Shown here piece after piece: positions 10,161 to 21,434 of a stretch of 64,000 bases of DNA. The notes below the pieces were generated by a model. That model did no database searches, was not told the DNA's origin, and worked only from the letters and a program-made list of their open reading frames with translations. The stretch's first letter is position 1. The number at the start of each line of letters is the position of its first letter. Origin of the DNA: Ottelia alismoides (Eukaryota; Streptophyta; Magnoliopsida; Alismatales; Hydrocharitaceae); the NCBI GenBank assembly GCA_037367405.1, contig JAZKJV010010609.1:310001-374000 (forward strand). Direction: 5' to 3'. The position numbers were made by a program, and so were the translations under genes.

Positions 10161-12330
10161 ATGATGGGTAGACGCTCTCTTAGGCAGCCTCTGGCCGCAC
10201 CGCTCTCGGGCACATCTACCCGATCATCTAGGTTGGCCCGCGAGAGCCGAGACCAGCTCTCCGAGCCTATGTACGACTCCGCCCTGTTCCCCCTCGACCC
10301 CCTTTCTTTCGGACCTGAGCGACATGAGCCCGAGGAGAGATTAGTAGATTTGACAGCACCTGAGTTGGGCTCATTTGATTTTGCAAACATTATGGCCGGC
10401 AGTTCTGAGGATCGCTCCCGTCAGCCTGAGCACTTCGTATTGGATCAGGGAGCGATCAACTCCACCCTGATCGCCTCGCTAGAGACCGTCCAGCAGTAGC
10501 TGAGGGATCAGGGAGCATTCATGATCGACTTGAGGAGAGAGATGGAGCAGATGAGAGCAGAGCGAGAGCAGAGGAGAGAGGGACCGAGGATCCCAGATGA
10601 TGCGGATGCAGCAGCCGCAGCAGCAGCGGCAGCCGCCGCAGCCGTGGCCGGAGGACCACCGAGACCGATGCGGGAGCTACACAACCCCGGATCGACGCTG
10701 ACGCACCACTGGGTAGTACTTCCAGCGATCGTGGGGGACTTCAAGTTCCCCCCGAACACTTTGCAGCTACTCCCCCGCTTCCATGGACTCGCGACAGAGG
10801 AGCCCCATCTCCACCTCCAGGAGTTCTTGATGATATGCAGCACTGTCCACGACCGTCAGGTGGACCAGGACACGATCAGGATGATCGCCTTCCCCTTCTC
10901 TCTAGCAGACAGAGCAGCCACTTGGCTGAAGCATCTTGGGAAGTTTGTTTACACCTGGGAGCAGCTCCGCACCGAGTACTTGAACAAGTACTATCCACTC
11001 AGGCGGACGAATGCAGCGAGGGCCCTGATCAGCAACTTCTCCATGCTCCCCAACGAGCAATTCCACGAGGCATGGGAGAGGTTCTGTGAGCTCACAGATC
11101 GATGCCCGCACCTCGACATTTCGAAGTCGAACCTTGTGCAGAGCTTCTTCAGCGGGTTGACACCAGAGCTCCAGGGCCTGGTGAATGCTTCTTGCGGCGG
11201 GTCCTACTTCATCAAGGACCACGACCAGGTCTGGGCCATCTACGAGGAGATGGCCGAGAATTATATGGTGATGTCCCAGACCCGGTTGTACACTCAGGGG
11301 AGACCCCAGCAGCAGCCAAGACCCGTGCAGTACCAGAGGATAGCACGGGTCGATGCCGGTCCATCCAGTTCATCCGCAGTTGCAGCAGCACATGCAGAGT
11401 CGTCCGCTGCAGATATGGGCATCATCAGCGAGAAGTTGGACCGGATGGAGCTGATCGAGAAGAAGCAGTGCCAGGGAATCACACAGATGGAGCAGATGGC
11501 ACAGACTCTAAGCGACATGAAGACCCAGCTCAAGTGTCTCCAGGAGGCACAGACGGCTTCCCAGCCCCGTCTTCAGTTGCGAGGCGACACCAGCGGCAGC
11601 AGCAGCTCGTCCCAGCGCTCCAGCTCCTTTCAGCAGCCTAGACAGGTTTACCTTGTACAGGCGGAGCCGTACCAGTAGCAGCAGCCCTCTTACCAGTCCC
11701 CACCATCTCCAGACATGCAAATGGTGGTATACCAGCCGGATCAACCTCTGGCAGTACTCCCGCCAGCCCCATACGATGCAGAGCCGTTGATGGATGTCAA
11801 CGGGATTTGGTATGACCGCCCCCAGCCTGGGATCCGACGAGACCATCCCGGATTCAGGTGGGGGAGTGGAGGTACCCAGCCCCAGCAGCAGTCATCCGGT
11901 CAGGGAGGGCAGTATGGCCAGCAGAGAGATCACCAGCCACAACAGCAGCCCCCATCCTATCAGTCACACCAGCAGTCGTCCTTCGTTCCTCGTCCCTATC
12001 AGCAGCAGGGACAGTCTTGGAGACGTGAGCAGCAGGCTCACCCACCACACCAGCAGCAGCATCCTTCCTCCTACCCCTCTTACCAGCAGCACCAGTTCCA
12101 GCAGCCTCAGCACCAGAGAGGCTACCCGTCGGGTTCCCATGAGAGCCCCGCCTTGGATGACATAGCCCGCCTCCTCACGGACCAGCAGGCTACCTTCAGA
12201 CGGGAGATGGACGAGTTCCGCCAGGAGATGCGGGATCTTGTAAGAGGGAAGGCCGCCATTCCTGCACAGATAGAGCCGAATCCGAACAACCTGAAGAGAA
12301 AATCTGAGCAGGTAGTTTCCACTGAGCACG
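10161..12330 (+). pseudogene. gag: Athila gag (capsid polyprotein), defective
   Basis: Gag forms the virus-like particle. The start at 10161 (ATGATGGGTAGACG) is supported because the same start context occurs in the diverged minus-strand copy at 28032-28050. A stop (TAG 10497-10499) interrupts the N-terminal part, and another lies at 11676-11678, both in the same frame and both within glutamine runs. The capsid-like Retrotrans_gag region is at about 10670-11290 ('LPRFHGLATEEPHLHLQEFL', 'AATWLKHLG', 'FHEAWERFCELTDRCPH'). It is preceded by a poly-Ala run of about 14 residues (10610-10650) and followed by a Gln/Ser/Pro/Tyr-rich region (11650-12150). I see no CCHC zinc knuckle. The family is certain; the C-terminal boundary is approximate. 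Confidence 0.9.
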
Positions 12331-13611
12331 CCACTCCTAGTGATCCATTTGATGATATGTCTTCGGATCTATTTGATGCTGATTTTGTTACACTTAGGAG
12401 CGGTAGAGCACCAGCAGGCGGCGCCTCATCTGAGCGACGACTCGAGGACCCACCCAGGGCGCCAGATGAGGAGGAGGAGAGCGGTACTGAGGCCGCACAC
12501 GATGATGATGGTGGTACTGATGCCACCAAGGATGTTGATTCCACCGGCGGTACTGAGGCCGCCGCTTCACCAGTTCGAGGAGGTGGTGCTGATGCCACCA
12601 GAGGAGCCGAGCCAGCCCGCGGTACTGAGGCCGCGAGACGTCCAGCAGCAGAGCCAACCCGTGGTGGTACTGAGGCCACCGGTGTTCGTTTTGATAGAGA
12701 TGTTGTTTTTCCTTCGGTTGATGTATCTTATAACACTATTTTGAATAAAGGAAAAGGTTTAGTTTCTTCTGGTCCCACTGTGGTGATTGATGTATGTGTG
12801 GATCCGAGCATCGAGCTGTCTAGGCCTTTTCCTAGTCCTTCATCTGAGAAGGACCCTGTGATCCCCTTCCCTAGACCCCTTCAGATGGGGAAGGTGAAGA
12901 AAAAAGAAAAAGACCCAAAAAAGAGAGAGCAGGAGGAGTTCAGCCAGAGCATGATCGATAGATTTCACATACAGCTGACCCTTCAGGAGGCTTTGCAGCA
13001 CATCCCCCTTCTCCAGCGATCTTTGAGAGATAGGACCACAGTCAGGAGGAAGAGGAGGAACCACACTTCAGAGATTCATGTGCTGATGAAAGCCACGTGT
13101 TTCGCGATCCAGAACCGTCTGCCGGCCAAGAGGCCAGATTCAGGGGCCCCGTATGTCAGATGCCAGTTTAGTGAGCAGAGGTTCGACCGGACTCTATTGG
13201 ATAGCGGATCGTCTATCAACCTCCTTCCCGCAGCCCTTCTCGACCGCTTCGAGTTGGGCACTCTTAGACAGAGCAGGACAGTCCTTTAGTTTGCTGATCG
13301 ATCTGTCAAGAGGCTGATGGGGTTGTTGCGAGACGTTATCGTCACGATTCAGGGCCTGAAATTCCCCGTGGACTTCGTAGTGTTGGACACGGAGATCCCT
13401 GATTCAGTGGCCGATACCCTCATCATCCTCGGTCGTCCATTCTTGGCCACAACCAAGGCAGTGACTGATCATGATAGCGGGAAGGTATACTTTCACGTCG
13501 AGGGCGAAAGTGTACAAATAGAGACGGTCGAGGACTACAGAGCCAGAGAGAGCATGCTCAGAGGCCAGCACAGATTCAGAGCAGCTGACAGACGTCGGGA
13601 TAGACATCCAC
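12331..13611 (+). pseudogene. Athila aspartic protease region with acidic N-terminal spacer
   Basis: Retropepsin-like protease that matures Gag-Pol. The frame continues from gag. An acidic spacer (12390-12690) contains repeated GGTEA/GGTDAT peptides, then a basic stretch (12895-12940), then the protease. Its catalytic motif is 'LLDSGSSINLLP' at about 13192-13230 and the C-terminal 'IILGRPFLATTKAV' is near 13420. A TAG stop (13287-13289) sits about 20 codons after the active site, where Athila proteins normally have Gln. Between about 13560 and 13610 the frame changes by one. Confidence 0.88.
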
Positions 13612-15140
13612 CAGGACTGTGATTTTGTGATCACAGACGACGAGGCAGCATGGGCAGACCCTGCAGCACAGGCCATCCTCTCATTTTCAGATACAGCTGA
13701 TGCCGAGATGATAGCAGAGGAGAGTCTGGAGAGCACAGCCCTGGTTCAGGATACTACTGAGGCAGCAGAGCCGGTTCTTAACCGCGACACGATTTGCAGT
13801 GACGGTGGTACTGATGCCACCTTGTTTGATACAGATCCCTCGGATTAAGAGTCTGATTGGGTAGATTGCGATGATCAGATGCCAGACCTGAGTCCACCTG
13901 AGCCTACAGATGAGGAGGAGGTAGATGCAGAGCAGATCAGAGACATCACAGTTGAGCAGCCTCCTCCAGATCCAGTTTGCAAGAGTTCCCTTTCTTTCTC
14001 CCAGGAAGATTTGGCAGACTTAGCAGCATTGACACACTTTCTCTCGCAGCCAGATTTGCCAGCACTCAGCTGTCCAGAGCTGAAGCCGCTCCCTACTTCG
14101 CTGAAGTATCGATTCCTTACGGGCGAGCCTGAGATGTACCTAGTCATCATCTCCGCCGATCTGACTGGAGAGCAGGAATCCCGTTTGATGGGGGTTCTTG
14201 AAAAGAACCGCAAGGCAATAGGATGGAGCGTAGCAGATCTCCATGGGATTAGTCCATCAGTGTGATCCCACCATATCTATCTCGAGGAGGGGGCGAAGCC
14301 ATCGCGTGAGTTCCAGCGGCGACTGAACCCCAACCCGAGAGAGGTCGTGATGAAGGAAATATCAAAATGGTGGAGTGCAGATTTTATTTATCCCATTTCC
14401 GACTCCAAGTGGGTCAGCCCCTTGCATGTGGTGCCCAAGAAGACGGGCATCACGACTGTGATCAGTGAGTCGGGAGAGGAGATTGCTACACGAGTACCCA
14501 CCTCTTGGAGGGTCTGTGTTGACTACAGGAGACTCAACCAGGCCACCAAGAAGGACCATTTCCCCCTGCCTTTTATTGACAAGATCATTGAGAGACTGGC
14601 AGGGAAGAGCCATTATTGCTTCCTGGATGGGTACTCGGGCTACAACCATGTGGCCATCGCTCCTGAGGATCAGGAGAAGACCACCTTTACCTGTCCCTTC
14701 GGTACATATGCCTTTCGACGCATGCCATTTGGGCTATGCAATGCCCCTGCGACTTATCAGAGGTGCATGCTGTCGATCTTTTCGGACATGGTAGGGGAGT
14801 GTTTGGAGGTCTTCATGGACGATTTCTCGGTCTACGACGACGGATTCGACTCCTGTCTTGACTGCCTAGACCGAGTACTCCAGCGATGGTTCTATCTTGG
14901 GAGAAGAGTCACTTCATGGTGACTCAAGGGACGGTGCTTGGCCACATCATCTCCAACAGGGGCATGGAGGTTGATCCGGCCAAGGTTGATGTCATTAGAA
15001 AACTCGCACCGCCGTCCAATTTGAGGCAGCTACGGTCATTCCTGGGGCACGTTGGATTTTATAGGATATTTATTCAGGATTTCAGCAGGATTGCCAGGCC
15101 GTTTACTGACCTCTTGACGAAAGACACCGAGTTCCTTGTC
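13612..15140 (+). pseudogene. Athila reverse transcriptase, defective
   Basis: RNA-dependent DNA polymerase of the element. An acidic protease-RT linker (13612-13960) holds a TAA stop at 13846-13848. The N-terminal RT region follows, with a TGA at 14263-14265 before 'SHHIYLEEGAK'. The palm reads 'WVSPLHVVPKKTGITTV', 'CVDYRRLNQATKKDHFPLPF', 'YSGYNHVAI', 'FGLCNAPATYQRCM' and the YxDD-box variant 'FMDDFSVY' at about 14812-14835. Near 14880 a small deletion changes frame; 'VLSWEKSHFMVTQGTVLGHI' and the thumb continue in the other frame to about 15140. The polymerase aspartates are retained, so the damage is frame and stops only. Confidence 0.93.
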
Positions 15141-15620
15141 GATAACAAGTGTCTTTCGTCCTTTGCGACTCTCCAGCAGTGTGTTATTGAGGATCCTATC
15201 CTCCAGCCGCCTGATTGGTCTCTCCCATTCGAGATCATGACGGATGCCTCCGATTTTGCCGTGGGGGCAGCGCTGGGACAGAGGAGGGATGGAGTACCAT
15301 TTGCCATTCACTACGCTAGCCGCACATTGGATTCCGCCTAGTGGAATTACACGGTCACAGAGAAGGAGATGCTAGCCGTAGTGTTCGCCCTAGATAAGTT
15401 TCGATCGTATATCATTGGATCTAGAGTGACTTTGTACACAGATCACACCGCCATCAGGTACCTCATGGCAAAGAAGGATGCCAAGGCCAGACTGACTAGA
15501 TGGATCCTTCTACTCCAGGATTTTGACATTGAGATCAAGGACGAGCCTGGAGTCAAGAATGTGGTGGCGGATCATCTCTCCCGTTTAGAGCAGCCTGAGG
15601 AGTCTGAGCAGATTGATCCC
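15141..15620 (+). pseudogene. Athila RNase H domain, defective
   Basis: Degrades the RNA strand during reverse transcription. Catalytic acids are visible in 'IMTDASDFAVGAAL' (about 15234), '[16 protein letters not shown]' (about 15355) and '[11 protein letters not shown]' (about 15435). A TAG at 15339-15341 splits 'ASRTLDSA' from 'WNYTVTEKE', at the place of a conserved Gln. Same frame as the RT thumb and the integrase N-terminus. Confidence 0.92.
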
Positions 15621-16943
15621 ATTCGAGATACCTTCCCAGATGAGGCGATCCTTGCTATCGCCTCACTCCCGTGGTATGCCGATATTGTGAACTTTCTCGT
15701 TGCTGGGAAAGTCCCACAAGATTGGCCCAGGCAGAGGCTTGAGACCTTCCTTGCGAAGGCCAAGTCCTACCATTGGGAGGATCCCATCCTTTACCACGAA
15801 GGAGGGGATAGCGTCTGGCGTCGGTGTATTCCTCAGGAGGAACACCATAGCGTCCTCACTTACTGCCACAAGCTTGAGGCAGGAGGACATCATTCTGGGA
15901 GGAGAACGGCACAGAAAGTGCTCCAATCCGGCTTGTGGTGGCCTACCCTCTTCAAGGACTCTGATAAGTTCGTGAAGAGGTGTACTGACTGTCAGAGGAT
16001 GGGCACTTGTGGACAGCGTGATATGATGCCCCATTCACTTCTGTGAGGTTTTTGACGCATGGGGCATCGATTTCATGGGTCCATTCCCTAAAAGTCACGA
16101 ATTTGAGTACATTCTGTTGGCCGTGGATTATGTTAGTCGTTGGGTTGAGGCTATCCCCGCCCGAGCCGCTGATGCGAGGACAGTTTGCAGATTTTTGAGG
16201 AAGCACATCATTACACGGTTCGGGGTTCCACGAGTTCTGATTTCTGATGGGGGGTCTCATTTCATCAACGACCAGGTGAAGGCCCTTGCTAGCGAGTTCG
16301 GTATAGACCATCGTGTTGCCACACCTTACCATCCACAGACGAATGGTCTAGCTGAGGTGTCGAATAGGAGATCAAGACGATATTGCAGAAAGTCGTCCGC
16401 CCTGACCGAAAGGATTGGTCACAGCTTTTGGACTCGGTCTTGTGGGCATATAGGACGTCTTTCAAGACACCATTGGGCACATCTCCCTTTCGCCTCGTAT
16501 ATGGCAAGTCGTGCCATTTACCTGTTGAGCTGAGGCACAAGTCACTTTGGGCAATTACAGATATTCTTATGGATCCAGATGGTATGGGAGACCAGAGGAG
16601 GGCAGAGTTAGCAGCCTTGGAGGAGTTGAGAGATACAGCTTTCTCAAACAGCCTACAGTATAAGGAGAGAGTGAAGGAGTGGCATGATTCTCACATCAGC
16701 CACAAGCATTGTGAGATTGGACAGAGAGTATGGCTGTTTGATGCGAGGCTACGTTTATTTCCAGGGAACCTACAGAGCAAATGGAAGGGACCCTACTTGG
16801 TCAGAAAGGTACACGACAACGGTAGCATTGATATATCTGAGTTGTCTTCTGAGAGTACCTTTCGAGTGAACGGCCAGCGGCTCAAGCCATTTCTAGATCA
16901 TGAGCCGCGGGTCGCTGATCTTGCCCCGATTCATTTTGCGTGA
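15621..16943 (+). pseudogene. Athila integrase, defective
   Basis: Catalyses cDNA insertion. The HHCC zinc-binding region reads '[20 protein letters not shown]' followed by 'CTDCQRMG' (about 15868-16005). Near 16030 the frame changes; the core then shows Asp in 'WGIDFMGPF' (about 16065), Asp in 'LISDGGSHF' (about 16237) and Glu in 'GLAEVSNR' (about 16350). A one-base loss near 16370 changes frame again into '[15 protein letters not shown]' and the C-terminal region with a GPY-type module ('SKWKGPYLVRK', about 16780-16810). It ends with TGA at 16941-16943. There is no chromodomain, as expected for Athila. The TGGCG duplication flanking this element is the product of such an enzyme. Confidence 0.93.
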
Positions 16944-19005
16944 GATGTGGTCTTTGACTCACATCTAATGCATCTCACGCATGAGTTTCACTGATCTTCC
17001 GCCTTGTATAGATCCAGATGTCCATATCACTCCATTCCTTAGTCACACATCCCTTTCTTCATCTTGTGATTATGCTATACTTAGGGTGCACTTTACCCTA
17101 AGTATAGGGGGGATGTGAGACCTTTTGGTATTTCTTTTGTTTCTGCCTACCCCTGTTTTGCTGCCTATACTTAGGGATATTTCACCCTAAGTATGGGGGG
17201 GTAGACCCTGTACATTTTCCACTCGGTTTTCCCTTAGTGTACAGCCTGCTATACTTAGGATTATTTGATCCTAAGTATAGGGGGAAGACCCGAGCTTCTT
17301 TTGACTTCTCTATTTTCATTCTTCTTCTTTGTATATAGCCTTTCTTTTCACTTCCCTATACCTAGCACGAGTTATGTCTTCTTCATCGCTCTTGACTCTG
17401 AGGACATCGTTCGAGCTAAGTATAGGGGGGTGTGTATATATTTCATATATACTTTAGCCATAACTCGTACTTTGTGTGAGTGTGTTAATAAATAAAATGG
17501 CTAAAAATCACAAAAATTAAAAAAATTTTCATGTACGTAACATTCTTTTATTTGCACATAAATAGCTAGTGTACAAATTATTTTTGTAAAAATGATTTCA
17601 AAAATCTTTTGTGTAAAGTTTGTGTAAATATTTGTGTATCAAAATTATGTATATAGTACAAAATTTTTCCAAAATGTTTTGAAAATCAAAAGTTTGCAAA
17701 AATCTTGTGTAAATGTGTGTAAATATCTTTTTGCAAAACTTGCACTTCATGCATCATTCATCCATGATTTCAAAACATTTTTCAAAAATTTTGCATGTTT
17801 GTAAAATTTGTGAAAATAAGCATCTTTTGTACATATGTATATAGTTTTTCTGGATGATAGTTGACATTTAAACTAGCCTGGAATCAAATTGAGAAATGGA
17901 GCTTGATTAAGATCTTAATCCACCTAACTTCTAAGAGGAACCTTATAGGGCTTAGGTTTAAGGCTTTTCAGGTCCATGGTGACTTAATTCTTTGAGTCCA
18001 CTAGGCTATGATCACATGTCATCTCAATGAGCCTAAGTAGAACACTTAACAACAACACATGACTCATATAGACAATGGCTTTACTTGGACACCAGCACTA
18101 TGCACCGAGCTCTCTACGGATGAGGTGGTGAGGAGGCAGTCTTGCTTGACTTGGGGTAGTATATGAGGGTAGTACTTCTAGGCGGAACCTCTCTTCTTCT
18201 TGTAGTGAAGGAAGTGCGTCTCAACTTGGTCTGGTTGCCATGAGGTCTAACGATGGGAGTTGTGGGTTGCAATAAAGCTTCAAAAGAGGGATAGTCTACT
18301 GGCTCAAGAGGAAAAACTCCTTGTATATATGCTGCACATGTATATGTTTTACAGATGCACTCGAAAAAAAAAACTCCAAAAAAGTGGTGGGTCTGATAGA
18401 AAATGATAATCCCACCGGAGTATGTATATAAAGTGCAATAAGCAAAGCTTGAGTTTCATGATCCACCAGATGTAGCTTGCAGCAGGGAGACTTGGCTACA
18501 CTGGTCAAGCTCCCAAGGGTGCTTGGCTACACTGGCCTTGACCCATTCTCTTCTTCCTCCTCTTCTTGAGCCGGTTGAACTTGAACTTAGAAGGGAATAC
18601 CCCGCTCCTCAAGGAAAGAGTGGCCAGATTGAGGTCATAGAGTTACCTTGTTGGGGAGGGTTGTCAAGTTGCCATTTCTGAGGTGGAGAGCTTAGACCTC
18701 ACATTCACATGACAAGAAAAGATTCATGGTCTTCAGGGTTTGTGATTGATGACTTGTTCTGATCTGAAGCATTGAGGAGTCTTGATTATAGATTAGTGGA
18801 ACTTAGAGACTGTTGAGTTTCAAGCTTAAGTCTAAATAAGGTTCCGACACATTAATAATCCAAAGATCTGATCGAGCTCCATATCCCAATTTAATAAAGG
18901 CAAGTTTAATAATCAACCTTGATCCATATACATCCTCTTTTTCTTTTTCTTTCTTTCTTTTTCACTTCTTTTTCAAATAAGTGTTTGCTAAGGGACTAGC
19001 AAAGT
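16944..19005 (+). other. Athila 3' untranslated region
   Basis: About 2 kb between pol and the polypurine tract. It begins with a cluster of PPT-like stem-loops (17075-17426), then AT-rich DNA (17480-17850), then a mixed-composition stretch (17870-18960) with no recognisable protein on either strand. Athila elements sometimes carry an env-like ORF here; I find none. Confidence 0.8.
17075..17426 (+). repeat. Cluster of four stem-loops with polypurine-tract-like arms
   Basis: A: 17075-17087 pairs with 17095-17107, 13 bp perfect (CTATACTTAGGGT / ACCCTAAGTATAG). B: 17164-17176 with 17185-17197, one wobble. C: 17249-17261 with 17268-17280, 13 bp perfect (CTATACTTAGGAT / ATCCTAAGTATAG). D: 17355-17366 with 17415-17426 across a 48-base interior that is itself partly complementary. 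Each 3' arm runs into four to seven G, giving CTAAGTATAGGGG(GG), which resembles the true PPT at 19006-19019. The GGGT/ACCC versus GGAT/ATCC difference between A and C keeps pairing. Confidence 0.85.
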
Positions 19006-19019
19006 TAAGTATAGGGGAG
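19006..19019 (+). promoter_or_regulatory. Polypurine tract (plus-strand primer)
   Basis: TAAGTATAGGGGAG immediately before the 3' LTR TGATGAATAC. The upstream block 'tttgctaagggactagcaaa' is closely similar to the one adjoining the PPT of the minus-strand copy at 32723-32760. Confidence 0.85.
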
Positions 19020-20209
19020 TGATGAATACTCATTCATCACTCTTTATTCTTATAGTTTAGCTACAAAAACCTTTGCAAATGCATGTAGATATATGTAAAT
19101 AGAAATAATTACCAAAAGCATGCATTGTGTAAAAACCTATAATTAGCATGTTTTTGTGCAAAAATAAAAGAATAAAGATTAAAAAGAAAAAGAGGGAAAT
19201 ATTTAGAATAAATATTGAGCAACCTAACCCAAGGGAGGGCTCAGCATGGGCCTGACCGCATAAAAGCCAAAGTAGAGGGAGATAGGGGCTCATGTGTGTA
19301 AATATTTATAAATAAATAAAAATTTTCCTCACAAAAATTTCTAAAATATGCTTGTAAAAACTTGTACATATTTATAAGTATAAAAACAAAAGAAAAAGAT
19401 AAAAATCAAAAAGAACAAAAACACCCCTTTCATCATGTATATGAACCACTCTTCTTTATTTATTTTATTTGTAAATAAATAAAAGTAATTCCCAAAATTT
19501 TTGTAAATATTCTATGTTATAAAATGCAAATAAATAAAATAAAAACAATCAAAACAAAAATCAAATAAAAATAGCAAAAATTAAAAAAACACAAAAATAT
19601 ATTGTACATATACCATGTATATAAGTGTATATATGTATTTATTTTACCTATGTATATAAATAATAAAAATAAAATAAAAATACCTTTTTATTCACTATTT
19701 TATAATGAAAATAAATAAAATGTAAAATAGGGATAAAATTGCACAAAAATAATAATTAAAAAATCAAAAATTAAAAACCCTATATAGTGTACATATACCT
19801 ATATATTACATACTATGTCTATACCTTATTTTTATTTCTAAAAATTAATTAAAAATCACAAAAAAATAGAAAAAAAATAAAATAAAAATATTTCATGGTT
19901 TAAGTTTTTATTAATTCGATCATTTTCTAGCCTAAAATAAATAAATAAGAATTTTGTGCTTGGCGGCTCCTGATTGGTCCACGGGGGTTTGTTGACCCCG
20001 GTCAACTTCCCCCGCGGACCCTCTTCCACGCAGATCTGGGTGACGGACCCAATTTCTCCCTTTCCTACCCGCTTGATCCGACACCCATTTCACCAAACCC
20101 CGGGTCCGACTTCTTCGCGATACACCCGAGACCCTCGCCGAAGCCACCGCATCGAGATCCGCGCTCCTGATTTCCCTACCCGCGCGATTCTTTCCGGATC
20201 ACCCCCACA

Positions 20210-20216
20210 TATAAAG
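20210..20216 (+). promoter_or_regulatory. TATA box of the 3' LTR
   Basis: TATAAAG in 'cccacatataaagccaagc', equivalent to 6161-6167. It could drive read-through into 22676 onward. Confidence 0.65.
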
Positions 20217-21414
20217 CCAAGCTCCGCCACCCTATTTCCCTATCTTTGGCCATTCGAATCCTTCACCTGTGAGCTCCAGTGAGTGCGCGAGAGTGACAGC
20301 TCGTGCCCGGTGCTGTCGAAGCGAGGAGAGGAGGAGAGACCATCGATCCGACGAGCTACGCCGCCGCTGCTCCGCCACCAGCAGGAGTACCGAGCCTCGG
20401 AGGGAGACGCTCCTCGAGGCAACGACCAGGAGCTTTCCCAGCTCCTCCCCAGTCTCTTCGTCCACCCAGGTATCCATTTCGCTCCGCCTTTTCCTTTAGA
20501 TTTCGATTACGCCCAAATCGTCGTTCCGCCGCATTCCATCGATTCCGACCATCCAGTAGATAGATTCGATCATCGGACCCCACAGACACCTTCGCCCCCT
20601 TCCGACGCACCTTCTTCACCCCTCCATCCAACCCAGCTCGCACAGGAGCTGGGAGCCGAGCTCCTCCGTCTACCCCCTTCGCCGGAGCTCGCCATTTCGA
20701 CCCACAGCTCACCGTCACCCTGCTTAACTGGGTCAAGGCACTTTGCCCTCGACCCGCAAGTCTGCTGGAGTGTTTTGCAGGGTCCTCCGAGTCCATCTGA
20801 GGACTTGGACCGTTTGGACCAGCAGCTTGGTCTCCGCCGACCTTGCCTGGGCTCCTCGGAGCTCCGTCGAGCCATCAGAGGCCACTAGTCGACGCGGGAG
20901 CCCACAGAGCTTCTTCTCCGATCTTCAGAGGCCTGCGCGGAGGACGGGAGCGCGCACAGCAGGCCGACAAAGGTCGCCGGCCATCAGTTCTTCCACGACC
21001 TCCAGACACCGTTCGATCAGCCCTCCTGCTCCAGATTACATCGCGACCGTCTGTTCGTGGAGCTGCAGCCACCGTCAGATTCTTGGAGGATCGATCACAA
21101 CCGTTGGATACTCGAGGGTATAAGCTCCAGAGCACCAGGACCGTCCGATCTCCACGTGGAGCGCCCTCGCCCGTTCGGTCAGGCCGAGCGTTCTCAGGGT
21201 TGCGGCGCCACCGTCCTCACCCGTTGGATCAGCTACGTGGCGCACATCCGGCCTTCGACATTTAATAAGGGGTATTTACACTTAGGCCCCTCTCTTTTAT
21301 GCAATTAATCTTTAGTCCTGTAAATACGTAGCACAGTTGTTTACTTTTTGTGAAATTTACACGGTGGACCCTGCACTTTATTTTCCTTGCATTTATGCCC
21401 CTGTGCGTTGTATG

Positions 21415-21434
21415 ACACGTGCGTCGTCACGTGT
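21415..21434. promoter_or_regulatory. Paired G-box palindrome, 3' LTR copy
   Basis: Same ACACGTG-CGTCGT-CACGTGT inverted repeat as 7366-7385. Confidence 0.6.

Noticed and set aside
10508..10843. Minus ORF with poly-Ala opposite gag
   Set aside because: Shadow of the GCN repeat encoding the gag poly-Ala run.
12480..12700. Similarity between gag 'GTEAA' repeats and MULE 'GTEAAVG' repeats
   Set aside because: Different codons and different repeat periods; convergent low-complexity peptides.
16944..19005. env-like gene in the Athila 3' region
   Set aside because: Some Athila elements carry one here, but no long ORF or transmembrane pattern is visible.
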